Shown one piece after another: positions 33,180 to 44,285 of a stretch of 64,000 nt of DNA. Under the pieces are notes generated by a model. It did no database searches. It was not told the DNA's origin and saw nothing but the letters and a program-made list of their open reading frames with translations. The translations under genes and the position numbers were made by a program. The stretch comes from Protonemura montana. Lineage: Eukaryota > Arthropoda > Insecta > Plecoptera > Nemouridae. Where the stretch lies: the NCBI GenBank assembly GCA_947568835.1, contig OX387607.1:18875277-18939276 (forward strand), written 5' to 3'. Numbering within the stretch: the stretch's first letter is position 1; every line of letters starts with the position of its first letter.

Positions 33180-33240
33180 CAGTGCCGGATACAGGGGGGG
33201 GCGGGGCGGGGGGGACGATCGCCCCCCCCCCCCCCCCATG
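33180..33240 (+). repeat. G/C homopolymer runs with hAT-like terminus
   Basis: Starts CAGTGCCGGATACAGGGGGG, close to a terminus seen in many hAT elements, then runs of G and a run of 17 C. A further G-rich block is at 33380-33412. Both may form G-quadruplexes. The terminus points toward the transposase fragment at 33.5-34.3 kb. Confidence 0.5.
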
Positions 33241-33479
33241 AATCAGGAGGGAAAGGAGCGAGCGAAGCGAGCGTTTTCTTCCATGTGCGTTCCATTTGAC
33301 GACACGGAGTAAGAATTGCGATAAATGTTTTAGAGAGGTCTGCGATGACCTTTGCCACACATGCGCCGTCTAAGGTTTTAGGTGGGGGGAGGGGGGAGGG
33401 GGGGGGCTTAAAAATCTGTTACATGGTGGTATGTTTGGAAACCTGGCTTGCACTGTGTGTATTGAACAGGGCATCGAAC

Positions 33480-34270
33480 CGAAATGAATATCGTCTAATA
33501 AAGTCTTGGGGCAAACGGCTTTATCAATGCTTGAGAGGCATTTGTTAGACAAGCTTCATTGCGTTGGGATCGGTACCGACGGCTGCAGTGTGATGGTTTC
33601 GAAGCAAAACGGAGCAGTCGCCGAAATTCAACGTCATGCTGTGCACGCGGTGCGATCACCATGCTTTAATCACGCGCTGAATCTGAGTATTGCCCGAAGT
33701 TCAGATGTTACCCAAATTCGCAACTCTGTTGGAGTAATAAAGAAAGTATGTGGCTTTTTTACGGGGTCTGCAAAACGAAACATCGTGCTCAAAAAAACAC
33801 CTCCCTGGTCAACTAAAAGGGTTATGCGAAACCCGATGGGTTAAACGCCACGATTCCGTTCTCATGTTTAAGCAAGAGCTGTCAGCCATAATTGACGCTC
33901 TCGAGGAAATTAGTGATTGGGATGAAACAGTCGAAATCACTTATATCGACACTCGCCACCTGCGAGTTCATTAAATCTCGCCACTGTTTAGCTACCGTAC
34001 TGAGCATATCGAAACCACTCAGTATTGTCCTGCAGAAGAAGAGCATGTGGACATGAACGCCGCGGCGGACTGTGTGGCCGACTTGGTCGATTCACTTGCG
34101 AGGATGAGGGACGACGCCACTGAAATCTTTGCGCAAATATTTTCAGACGTCACGTCTTTCTGTAAAAATTTGGGTGTGGACATAACTTTACCTCGCCTTG
34201 CTAAAAAACAGACCCACCGAGAGAACCATCCTGCGAATTCGCCCGAAGAGTACTTCAGACGCTAGATCTG
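33480..34270 (+). pseudogene. hAT-type (DUF4371 / ZMYM-like) transposase fragment, frameshifted
   Basis: Frame 1 (33506-33770) reads CVGIGTDGCSVMVSKQNGAV, AVRSPCFNHALNLSIARSSD, IRNSVGVIKKV, the conserved DUF4371 region with the D-G and C-x-x-H-x-L-N-L motifs around the RNase-H-like core. Frame 2 (33750-33974) continues with LCETRWVKRHDSVLMFKQ. A third short frame (34047-34265) reads on with DATEIFAQIF. Two frameshifts and a stop break it, and the hAT C-terminal dimerisation part is missing. It ends about 160 bp before the 5' exon region of the receptor gene. Confidence 0.8.
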
Positions 34271-34623
34271 CCCCTGAGACACACAAGACAGGGCTGATGA
34301 CGTCACGTTTGAGTGAGAGCTATCACGCATTCGAAATTTAAAAAATCATAGCTCGGCAAGGAATTTTTTTTTGCGGTTTTCACTAAACATCGTAGAAAAG
34401 AACACTGCATGTGCTAAAATCGGGTTGTGAATGCCTTTGATGTGCAAATTCTCGCATAGCATCCTGTCGACGCGAACTCCCAACCAAACCCGTTCTACGC
34501 ATTGCAGTGCATTTCATGCGACTCCTGACCTCGCCGTTGGGAAGCGCGATCCCCGAGCCTGTATCGTCAACCTCTCCCTTGGTGACGTGACAAGAGACCA
34601 CAAGCCGCGTCCAGCCATCAAAG
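34271..34623 (+). other. Probable 5'UTR exon and promoter region of the first multi-GPS receptor gene
   Basis: An exon end with a strong donor (ATCAAAG|GTAAGG) is at 34623/34624. It pairs with an acceptor 17 nt before the receptor ATG. The transcription start is unknown. An open frame here (34431-34784) is not needed for the receptor. Confidence 0.45.
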
Positions 34624-34699
34624 GTAAGGCCACTCCAAGGTCACTTCGAGAGGTGCAAAAACCCTGGGCAACATTTCACGTCACACTTTGTCGTTGCAG
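34624..34699 (+). other. Candidate 76-bp 5'UTR intron of the first receptor gene
   Basis: Starts GTAAGGCC and ends ACTTTGTCGTTGCAG. Size is normal for a short arthropod intron. The spliced leader would sit just before the ATG at 34717. Confidence 0.6.
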
Positions 34700-34716
34700 C
34701 ACCTGCCCGTCGAACG

Positions 34717-37700
34717 ATGAGGGACGTAACGCGCCTTTGCTGCGCACTAGTGCTGCTCGCGGTGGTCGCGGTGGTCAACACTAGTTCCCTCGAAGTACGC
34801 CAGGCAATGTCGCCGACGGTCGCCGCTCTGCAATTCGGCGCTCGAGAGCGGAAGTCACGATGCAAGTACAAAAGGGAGGCGCCAGGACGCGACGAGCATG
34901 CGCGGAGAGGGTCATTTGATGTCACTCGTTACAACGCCATGATAGACGAGTCAAAGAACTGGCCCCCAGCGCAAGTCTTGAGCGAGGCGGCCGAGTTGAT
35001 GCACTCGTTGACGCAGTCGCAGACAGACACATCGTTTGTCGAAGTGATCGGCGTGCTTTTGTATAAACCGTATACGAGAGTGACATTAAGTTTCATTGTC
35101 AGCAACCAAGGTATCTTTGATCGACTTGTGTTTCACGCCCGAGAAAACCTTCTGGCACTTCCACTTCCCATCGGTAACGATTCTGTGGTTTGGGGATATA
35201 AATTTCAACTCGCAGTACGGAGGACCGACGACACGATGCAGGACCCAGTCGTCGCTTTCTGCTCGCCACGAGGCAAGACGTCAGAGTTGCAAGTAATCAC
35301 TCACCTAATTTCTCAAGACACAGAAAAACTGTTCGACGATTGTAACTTTGCGTTGGTAATTTCGAACGCGGGACTTCAAAACACAAAAATAGCAATCATA
35401 GCATTTGGCTTCAATTCTGTCATCCGACCAATGCCTTCTATTGGACATCAGATCCACAACAGTCGCGTGGTGGACGTGGCCATCGAGTCTGGCACCAGAC
35501 GAGAGCCTTCGGAAGACCAGCTGCTATCCATCTTCTTCAAGCCCTCACTGAACGGCAACACCACGAAGGGCTGCTCCTATTGGAGCAAGTCGCAGACCAA
35601 TTGGACGACCGACGGCTGCTGGGTCGACCATGAGAAGTCCCCAGATGTCTGCAAGTGCAACATGTCGAAGCACCTCGAGGAGGAAGCGACTGGCGGCCAG
35701 TATATTGTCTACGAATACTCGGACGTCTTCTTCAACAAGATGAGCCTCAAGTACCTGAAAGACCCCTTTAATTATTTTGACCCAACCGATTTCTATTTCT
35801 CTGAAGCGAGTGCCCTGATGCGCAACCTTACTTTGTTACCAGCGGATCATAAAACATTATATCAACTAAATGTGGTGGTCACTGTGACAATGAAAGCTAC
35901 TTATTGGAAACCCTTCACAGCCAGATCAATATTAACAGGATATTACATAAGAAGGCTGTACGAGGATGCTAAGAGCCTCTTACAATTGCCACTTCCATCA
36001 AGTGATGATATCGTTTTAACATACACCGGCTTTGCACTAATATCAATCCCGATTTCAAATTCTTCTCATCCTTACAGTCTTTCCTTTGTTTTAACAGATT
36101 TTCCTTTGAAAGTGAACCTCCTTACCCCCTCCCAGGGAGACGCTCTCAGCACAATCCAGGGCGAAGAGTTTGCATTCGCTCTAACTACATCCAGGTCGGT
36201 TGCTGAACAGAACAGTCAAGTCACCTTCATGATATCACAGGTTAATAAATACTTATTCAAGAACATTGAGAAATACGGCCGCTTCCAGGTGCACAACTTC
36301 CAAGTGGTCGACGTCACGTTGGTCACTCGCGTTGGAGTAAACATCAACGAAGATCAGTTCATCGACATCTGGTACCGGCCTTCGGTCTTCGACGCCAAGG
36401 ACGTGCGTCTGGGCTGCATGTATTGGAGCGACAAAGAATACGACTGGATTGACAAGGGATGCATCGTCCACGACAACGCCACGCCTAGAGGATGCCGATG
36501 CAACCTGTCGACTCACTTTGAAGACAACAGAAAGGGTGGACAATACGCAGTCTTCGAATATTCGGACGTCTCTCTAGACTACAGAAGAATAAAAAGCATA
36601 CTGTATGACACACTCTTACAGAAAGCAGACAACAGCAAGCAGGATTCAGGACTTCTGGCAATGAGCGCTTTTCTGCAAAATATGACCCAAATCGGGCACA
36701 TCGATAGACACAGTGCTTTATTGACAACTAAGATCGCGCTGCTTGCGTTGACAAACGGTGAGGGCGCTATGAAACGCAACGCAACGCTTCTGAAAACGCT
36801 GATGGAGGACATGCACGTGATTGTTCAACGTTGGGCTCATGACAGCGCTTTAACCGCTTCATACCTATTGTCGACTCGTCAATTCTTGTCGACACTTGTT
36901 GCCCTCGAAGCTCACGAAATGTTGTCAAATAAAGCAATCCGATCACAGACCTCGTTGTTAAAAGAAGCGTCTCTCAATTCATTTACTCTAGGCGTGCCGG
37001 ATCAACATAATGGCTCAAAGATAACCAAACTTAAACAAATCTTGTGGAGTTACGAGAGTGACGTGTCTGTCGAGCCGCAGTTATCGTTCAGTTTTCTGGC
37101 GGACTCCAGGGACAAAGTGCGCTTTGCAGTCATCGTGTATCCCGAAAACAAGGCGTTCCTGTCGCTCTCCCAATCTCTGCCAGCAATCTTCAGCTACCAC
37201 GTCCTGGATGTAGCGATCGTTCGCGACTTCAACGAAGGCATCTTACCGTCCTCTGACAGACTGGTCACCCTGCTGTACGTCTCGGACGGAGCAGAACGTG
37301 CCGCGGCCTCGACGGGGTGCGCCGGGTGGACGGGCACTGATTGGTCCACGGAGAGTTGCTGGCTGGAGACAGACAACGAACACGCGTGCACGTGCAACCT
37401 GTCGGCGCTTTCTGTCGGCACATTCCTGCCGGTGCTCATCTACGAGGCGATCGAGGTGGAGAACTTTTCGCCTAAAGGCTCGTTAAGCGCCCTCGACGTC
37501 CTCTACGTGGTCTCTTCGACAGCCTCACTGGTCGGCCTCTCGCTCATTGCCCTCACGGCGGCCGTCTTCCCCGCGTGGCGCGACGATGTCGGCCACAAGA
37601 TCCTCCTCCACCTGTCGCTGGCGCTGTTCGTCTACCAGACGCTGCGGGTCTACCGCGAGACTTTCCACGTGTACACGGCGTTGAACCGTGACCAGATGGC

Positions 37701-38337
37701 GACGTTCATCTCCTTCGCCGTGGTCACGCACTACTCGCGCCTTGCGCAATACGCGTGGATGCTGACCATGGCCGTGCTGCAGCTGCGTCGTCTTCTGACG
37801 GTGGTCGGCGCAGTGGACGTCCCACACTTGCTGTTCAAGGTGAGCGTGCTTGCTTGGGGCGTTCCACTCGTACCACTCGTAGCGCTGCTCTCCTGGGACA
37901 TCGACGCACACTTCGCCAGGCCCGACAAATTGACTCACTACGTGCTCTATCTGGTGCCTGGCGGCGTCGTCACCGGCGTCGTCATCTTCCTCTTCGTGGT
38001 CATCGTGGCCAGGATCTTCGCGTGCTGCGGATGGGGCAAGGTCAACGACCTGGGTCGACATGGAATCTCTCGCGCTAAGTTGACCGGCTGACAGATGGCC
38101 ACGACGATTCTGCTCTTCTTCCTGTTCGGGACTCCGACAATATTTGAGATGTTCAACGACATCTGGGGCCACAGCCGCACCCTGGATGTGCTCTTCAAGG
38201 TGTTCGATCCGGTGCGTGGTACCATCGTGTTCATCTTCTTCATCTTGTTGGACGGGTCAACGTTTGACATGTGGCGCCAGAAGGTGCGATCGCTGGCCAC
38301 GAGAGGCGCCACCAGGCAGGACTTTGAAATGCGGTGA
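34717..38337 (+). CDS. Adhesion-GPCR-like receptor 1 with three GPS-like modules; one in-frame TGA
   Basis: Plasma-membrane receptor by its layout. A signal peptide (LCCALVLLAVVAVV) is followed by a long extracellular part of about 900 residues with three repeated modules. Each ends in a GPS-like motif C-x-YW...W...C...C-x-C-N-[LM]-S: Cys at about residues 286, 567 and 868 (for example GCSYWS, TTDGCW, CKCNMS). The modules also share a VVDVA..VVDVT..VLDVA strand. Seven TM helices lie at about 926-1190 with VYRETFHVY after TM2 and FGTPTIFEMFND in TM6, matching receptor 2. The gene is one 1206-codon frame with a single TGA (38089-38091) between TM5 and TM6, where receptor 2 has an Arg codon. Without read-through the product has five TMs. 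The coding part is intronless. It may be a recent pseudogene, a recoded gene or carry a sequence error. Confidence 0.8.
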
Positions 38338-38837
38338 GAATGCGTAGGTTGCCAAGCTTAACTTTGAGTCTGGAGATTTTCTGTCAGCTGAGTCTTCTAA
38401 TTACTGTCTTATTGTTGTTATCAAGATAAAACTCTAACCTAACTTTTATCATCTATTACAATGTAAGTTAAGCCATATTATTTTTTAAATACCTACACAA
38501 AACATTTCTCTTTTGTAATGCTCGATTATAAAACAGTTGCAAGTTTCTCAGCAGCACTTGCAAGTGTTACGCCTAGTTCACATCACATCGCCTTAACAAC
38601 TTTTTGTGATTTTGTGATTTAAAAAAATTAACTGTTGCTTTGCCTTTATTGCGCATGCGTGTAACTAGACAATGCCTTTTTGAGCATTTTGACGAGCGGG
38701 ATAAAATCTCCTCGATCCATTGTTTAGACCGAACGTCGAGAGAATACCAAGAGGCTTTGTTTCTGTAATTGTCATTTGTTTTACTGTCATTTGTGTTGTA
38801 ATTATTTAATTGTAGAGGTTTCTTAAAAAGTACGGCT
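38338..38837. other. 3' flank of receptor 1
   Basis: No gene recognised. A minus-strand frame (38573-38908) has no motif. Possible polyadenylation signals are not distinctive. Confidence 0.35.
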
Positions 38838-38960
38838 GCAAGCGCCATCTGGTGGCACCTACCGTTACCACGTGTTGCCGGCCTCGTTTGCTCAGCAGCA
38901 AGCGCCATCTGGTGGCACCAACCGTTACCTCGTGTTGCCGGCCTCGTTTGCTCAGCAGCA
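38838..38960 (+). repeat. 60-bp direct duplication
   Basis: GCAAGCGCCATCTGGTGGCA through GCCTCGTTTGCTCAGCA is present twice at 60-bp spacing with two base changes. It includes AGCGCCATCTGGTGGC, a CTCF-like core (CGCCATCTGGTGGC). Confidence 0.8.
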
Positions 38961-39060
38961 AGTTTAACATTAGCGCTGGATCTCTAATTGTAACTTATAA
39001 ACTCGATGATATCGGTTATTGGTCATTTCTTACTATCATGATTTTACATTGTTGTAAACA

Positions 39061-39190
39061 TTATCTATTATCTATTATCTATTTTATAATATACATTAAA
39101 TATTATTATATATAATCTTGTATTATCTATGATCTATCACATATTATCTATTATGTATTATCTTTTATCAATTATCTATTCGATCTATTA
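39061..39190 (+). repeat. Degenerate (ATCTATT)n microsatellite
   Basis: TTATCTATTATCTATTATCT and variants over about 130 bp. Confidence 0.75.
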
Positions 39191-39279
39191 ATAAAAAAGC
39201 GCATGAGTGTGACTTTACTTCCCACAAAAACTCGAGTCATTTTGCGTTTCTACGGATTTTGAGATTTTCATTCGAAACT

Positions 39280-40800
39280 TCTTGGAACTTGTTGAAATTG
39301 TCGTAATCTTAGACTACAAAATATCGACCATGACTGCTATTTTCGACTTCCTCACCACCATACATACATCACTCGACCTAGGCGACCAGACTCTTAGACT
39401 ATTCTATGACCTCAGTAAAGCATTCGACACCATAGACCACCAACTGCACCTATCCAAACTACACTACCTAGGAATCCGAGGCGTAGCCAACAATTGGATC
39501 TCCTCATTCCTATCTCTTCGATCACAATCAGTGCAACTCAACCCCCTCTCCCCTGACGCTACCCCCATCAAATCCAGCCCTCTACAACTAAAACGAGGCG
39601 TACCACAAGGCTCCACCCTCTCCCCACTCCTCTTCCTACTCTATGTCAATGATCTCCCTAGCATGATCATCAAAGGACATCTTTTCCAATTTGCTGTCGA
39701 CACCAACCACCTAATTACCACCCCAAAGACTAACCCCCCTGACACTATCTCCCAAATAGCCAACCATCAAGCCTCAATCTTCCTTAACTACTGCCTCAAT
39801 AATAAGCTAACGATCCAACCCTCCAAATCGTCCCACATCCTATTCTACTCTGGACACAAACCACCCCTGACATCTCCCCTCATCAGAGTCAATCAACAAA
39901 TAGTACCCAGTACACCAACCACCAAATTCCTAGGGCTTTACATAACCCCTAACCTAGACTAGACTCCACACATCCCACACGTCATAATGGGCAAAACTAA
40001 AAGTGCATGCTTCCTCATCCGTCGACTAAAACGAATAGTCAGCCCACATATCCTAAAATTAGTTTACCATGCCCACCTACATTCCCATATCTCATACGGC
40101 CTCCTCTTCTGGGGTACATCTCCACAGGCCAAGCGCATCTTCATTTCTCAAAAACAAGCCATCCGCATAATGGCAGGTATCTCAAGGAAAAAATCCTGCA
40201 AACCCCACTTCCCCGCACTCAAAATCCTAACCCTTGCATCCTCCCTCATCCAAATCGCCTGCACCTACGAAGCCACCCCCAACAATTCCCCCTAAACTCT
40301 TCAAAGCATCCATACGCCACTAGAAACAGACACGAAATCCGATCAACCACCCACTCCCACTCCCTCTTCGAACACAGCCCACACTACCTTTGCACCAAAA
40401 TTCATAACCATCTCCCGACATTCATTACCGATTCGCCAACTCGCCCCATTTTCGACGCAAAACTCAAAGCATTCCTAGCCCAGAAGCCCTACTATTCTCT
40501 AGAGGAATATTTCAACAAACACAACTAAAACCTAAGGAAGAATACAAGATTGACACTCAGATCTCAAGATGGGTACCTTACCTTAACCATCTATACCTTT
40601 ATTACCTTATATATTCACCATTATTATTATTATTATTGTTATCTACCACTATTAATATTATTATTATTATAACTTTTATTATTCTTATTATCATTTCTTT
40701 TATTATACTATTATTTTATTATTATCACTATTATTTCTTTTATTACTTTTATTCCCAGGTATAAATCATTGTTAAAAAATAAATTGTTCTTTAGTTGAAT
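39280..40800 (+). mobile_element. 5'-truncated LINE with mutated RT active site
   Basis: Plus-strand RT sequence from about 39330: FYDLSKAFDTIDH (motif A), SFLSLRSQSVQL, LKRGVPQGSTLSPLLF (motif B), FQFAVDTNHL (motif C, with Val in place of the first catalytic Asp), TKFLGLYITPNLD then TAG, HISYGLLFWG, IRIMAGISRKKSCKPHF. A frameshift near 40290 leads into YATRNRHEIRS and KAFLAQKPYYSLEEYF before TAA at 40526. An AT-rich tail with TTATTATTATTATT and an end near 40800 follow. The endonuclease is missing. It is dead by active-site change, stop and frameshift. A remnant of the same family is at 61.6 kb. Confidence 0.9.
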
Positions 40801-41069
40801 TATTAGAAGAGCTTTTATTTCCCTGACTACCCGTGATGAAAATTCTAGTTACCATTTCTAGTGCAAGATGAAGCTAGACCTTACTAGACTAGACCTTGCC
40901 AGAAAATCGGGTTTTATGGCGCCTTGTAGCTACAACTGGGGTTGACTAGATTTCACTGGAGTTGCATGGAGCGCCATGGAAACAGCCAGACTTAGCTAGA
41001 CGGCATATGTTACTAGGTATCGTTAGGGATTAGTGGTACTAGACAGACTTAGCTTGCCTTAGCTAGCCT
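40801..41069. other. Flank with TAGACTT/TAGACC variants leading into the 10-bp array
   Basis: Contains loosely repeated CTAGAC words that resemble the start of the minisatellite. No gene. Confidence 0.45.
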
Positions 41070-41850
41070 AGACGTTGCTAGACGTTGCTAGACGTTGCTA
41101 GACGTTGCTAGACGTTGCTAGACGATGCTAGACGTTGCTAGACGTTGCTAGACGTTGCTAGACGTTGCTAGACGTTGCTAGACGTTGCTAGACGTTGCTA
41201 GACGGTGCTAGACGTTGCTAGACGATGCTAGACGTTGCTAGACGTTGCTAGACGTTGCTAGACGTTGCTAGACGATGCTAGACGTTGCTAGACGATGCTA
41301 GACGTTGCTAGACGTTGCTAGACGATGCTAGACGTTGCTAGACGTTGCTAGACGATGCTAGACGATGCTAGACGTTGCTAGACGTTGCTAGACGTTGCTA
41401 GACGATGCTAGACGTTGCTAGACGATGCTAGACGTTGCTAGACGTTGCTAGACGATGCTAGACGTTGCTAGAAGTTGCTAGACGTTGCTAGACGATGCTA
41501 GACGTTGCTAGAAGTTGCTAGACGATGCTAGACGTTGCTTGACGATGCTAGACGTTGCTAGACGTTGCTAGACGTTGCTAGACGTTGCTAGACGTTGCTA
41601 GAAGTTGCTAGACGTTGCTAGACGTTGCTAGAAGTTGCTAGACGTTGCTAGACGTTGCTAGACGATGCTAGACGTTGCTAGACGTTGCTAGACGTTGCTA
41701 GACGATGCTAGACGTTGCTTGACGATGCTAGACGTTGCTAGACGTTGCTAGACGTTGCTAGACGTTGCTAGACGTTGCTAGACGTTGCTAGACGTTGCTA
41801 GACGTTGCTAGACGTTGCTAGACGTTGCTAGACGTTGCTAGACGTTGCTA
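41070..41850 (+). repeat. 10-bp minisatellite (GACGTTGCTA), 78 units
   Basis: An exact 10-bp period over 780 bp with GACGATGCTA and GAAGTTGCTA variants and a few TTGCTTGACG units. Ends GACGTTGCTAGGGAAGG at 41850. Variant patterns recur in blocks, which suggests higher-order duplication. Confidence 0.97.
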
Positions 41851-41859
41851 GGGAAGGAT

Positions 41860-43390
41860 GGGCGTTGCTAGCTCTAGCTCCAAGATAAAACTCAATTTTT
41901 TAAAGGTAAAATAGTTTTTAACTAAACATTTAATATACCAATAAAAATAGCAACAATGTGATTTGTGGTATATCTATGTCGTAATGGAAATTTTTATTAA
42001 ATACCGAAAACATTAAGAAAGCATGTACTGGACTTACACTTCAAACATACCTATCTATTCTGTCTAAATTGTCCATATCAATTTTAAAATCAATCACAAA
42101 GCGGCTGTATGTAGCATACGTGCGAGAACTAGTGCACTTAACAATTTTCCTTTTGAAATTAGTGTTAATAATCTTAGTTCATCTCATATTTCTGAGGTGA
42201 CGTAGTTTTAACTCACTCACATAACACATTACAAAATATGATGGTTTTTAGACTCATGTCTACTTGATGTAAACTTAGCACAAGTTTTTAGAAAAACTAT
42301 TTCAACTGGGTTTTGAATGCTAAGTAAAGAACAAACTAAATTTCCCAACGTTTCGTAACTTGTACCTGTTACTTCTTCAAGGGTAAGAGCAGTCCTGACA
42401 ATTTTCCAATAACAAAAGAACCACATAAAATTATAACAATTACCTAGTTCGCGCATCCTAAATACATCTTAATAAAATAATCAGGGTCAATAACTAAAAA
42501 ACTAATGTATTATGTATTATCTGAAATAAGAACTCGAACACATTGGCGTTTTTTAACTAACTAATTATGTGTATGGAAAAAACGCCAATTTTTCGAGGTT
42601 GTCCTTACGTTATGTGATATAATTCATTACGTTTAGTTCTTAATCTACCGTCCAAATATTTTCTTCTGGATTCTTTGTGCTGATTTCTTCACTTTGTTGT
42701 TCGGAGGCCTCCTTTGCAGCGGCTTTGTCAGAGGCTTTATCTTGTTTTAAAATGTCTTGTATTTTGATGTCAGGCGCTCATTTATCTTCGCCAATTGATA
42801 TTCAATGTCGCAAGCTTTATATTTATAGTTTTGGAGAAATTTTGAAAATTGATATCGACCTGGTATTTCGATAATGTGTACGAATCACGAGCAAAATGTT
42901 GAAACAAATGTCAGAGCATATCATTTATCTTCCCAATTGAAACAAAATATTATTTACAATTGAACAAGGACATGAAAAGAGGTAGTTTATGATCCGTAGT
43001 TGACAGCTTGGCCGCCAATGTGGAGGCATTTTGTGCGTTTATTTATACGGCAGTGATCTTCGTTAAAACACCCTAGGTTTTGTATTCTTTGTCAGCTGAT
43101 TTAGAATACAAAACTGTATTTGAAACGTTTAGCAAATAAAGTAAATTTTTTTTTAGCATTTCAGACCCGGTTTGTTCAGTTTTTTTACAAACTATTGCTA
43201 AAATTAAAATAACATTTAGACATAAGTCTAAGAAGTCCAACTAAAATACTATTTTTATTACTTTACCACAAAAACTAGGAAACAAATACATACAATATTG
43301 CATTCGTACATGGAAATACGTTAACCTTCAGTGGGGATCGACATGGCTTGGTCACCTTGTTTTCCCGGACTTTACCTTTAACAGATTTAA
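41860..43390. other. No gene recognised; one shared interspersed repeat
   Basis: AT-rich. The 42236-42345 repeat is shared with 6.25 kb. Other frames (42229-42456 minus, 42677-42874 plus) show no motif. Confidence 0.35.
42236..42345 (+). repeat. Interspersed repeat shared with 6246-6356
   Basis: Same order and strand as the 6.25-kb copy (TTTTTAGACTCATGTCTACT, TTTTGAATGCTAAGTAAAG, TAAATTTCCCA). Origin unknown. Confidence 0.65.
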
Positions 43391-43399
43391 GGGTCAGCG

Positions 43400-43417
43400 T
43401 CCCCCCCCCCCCCCCCC
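43400..43417. repeat. Poly-C run
   Basis: An uninterrupted run of about 17 C in GCGTC..CTCCC. Length may be unreliable in assembly. Confidence 0.8.
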
Positions 43418-43496
43418 TCCCTAAATTGCCGGAGCCAAATCTCGTACAAAGATGGATTCTGATGACGAGCCTTCAAGAGCATCCGCTTTCCCCTTC

Positions 43497-43530
<34 letters not shown>

Positions 43531-44285
43531 TTTCACAACTTTGACATGCTTTTATTTATAAATGCTATCGGATGTTGTTATTTTATTTGAATATTGCTAA
43601 GGTTAGCCTTAATTTCTTTGGAGGTTTTTGGCAATGGTATTACCGCTTGTCCCGGCAGATTATTCCATAGACCTACTCCCTCTGCGGCTAAACAGTACTT
43701 CCCGATGTCGGTTCTTGGTTTTAACTGTTTTATATTGTGAAGGTGATCTTGACGGGATAAATATGACGGCGGTTGAAGGAGCAGGTTGACGTCCTCTCAT
43801 CCAGGTTCATTTATATACGCTCGGAATATGGCTATGACTCGTGATCTATTTCGCCGTTCCCTCAGATTTTACCAGTTCATGTCACGAACTAGCTGTGTTG
43901 GTCCGGGGGTTCTAGCGAAGCTGTTGCACACATATCGAGCTGATCTCCGTTGTACCATGTCTAAGCGGTGGATGTTTGCAGCTGTGTGGGGGCTCCAGAC
44001 ACTTGTACAGTACTCTAGCTGGGGTCGTATTAGAGTAAGATATTATGCTATTTCTTTTGCTCTCTTTGTTGCGCCTTTCAAGTTTCTCATCACAAAGTGC
44101 ATTGTTTTACAGGATTTCTTTACTGTGGCATCTACATGCGTATTCCATAGGAGATTGTCTGATAATAGAATTCCCAAGTACTTTGTGTTGTTTACTGGTT
44201 TGATGTCCTTGGAGTTAAATGTGTAATTGTACTCAACTCTTCTTCTTCTTCTGCTTGTTTTGAGGAGAGAGTACGATGTTTCCAA
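43497..44285 (-). mobile_element. LINE 3' fragment, broken
   Basis: Minus strand reads NTKYLGILLSDNLLWNTHVD and NLKGATKRAKEIA, then stops, then RPQLEYCTSVWSPHTAANIH, RLDMVQRRSARYVCN and, near the end, LAAEGVGLWNNLPGQAV. This is the C-terminal part of a jockey-like RT ORF. It ends in a (TAAA)n-type tail (TTTATTTATTTATT on the plus strand at 43500-43528). At least two in-frame stops. Confidence 0.85.

Noticed and set aside
34431-34784. Separate 117-codon gene before receptor 1
   Set aside because: It crosses the candidate 5'UTR intron and the receptor start in another frame and has no motif.
38041-38094. 54-bp intron that would remove the TGA of receptor 1
   Set aside because: The donor GTCAAC is poor and the removed segment matches conserved sequence of receptor 2 up to TM6. 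A nonsense change is more likely, though RNA should be checked.
37525-38172. Antisense open frames of 215 and 121 codons opposite receptor 1
   Set aside because: They are shadows of the GC-rich receptor coding strand, with low-complexity charged composition and no motifs.
38095-38337. Independent small membrane protein starting at ATG 38095
   Set aside because: It is in frame with, and continues, the receptor 1 7TM domain (TM6-TM7).
43786-44226. 146-codon plus-strand open frame
   Set aside because: It is the antisense of a minus-strand LINE fragment whose own frame shows RT-like motifs.
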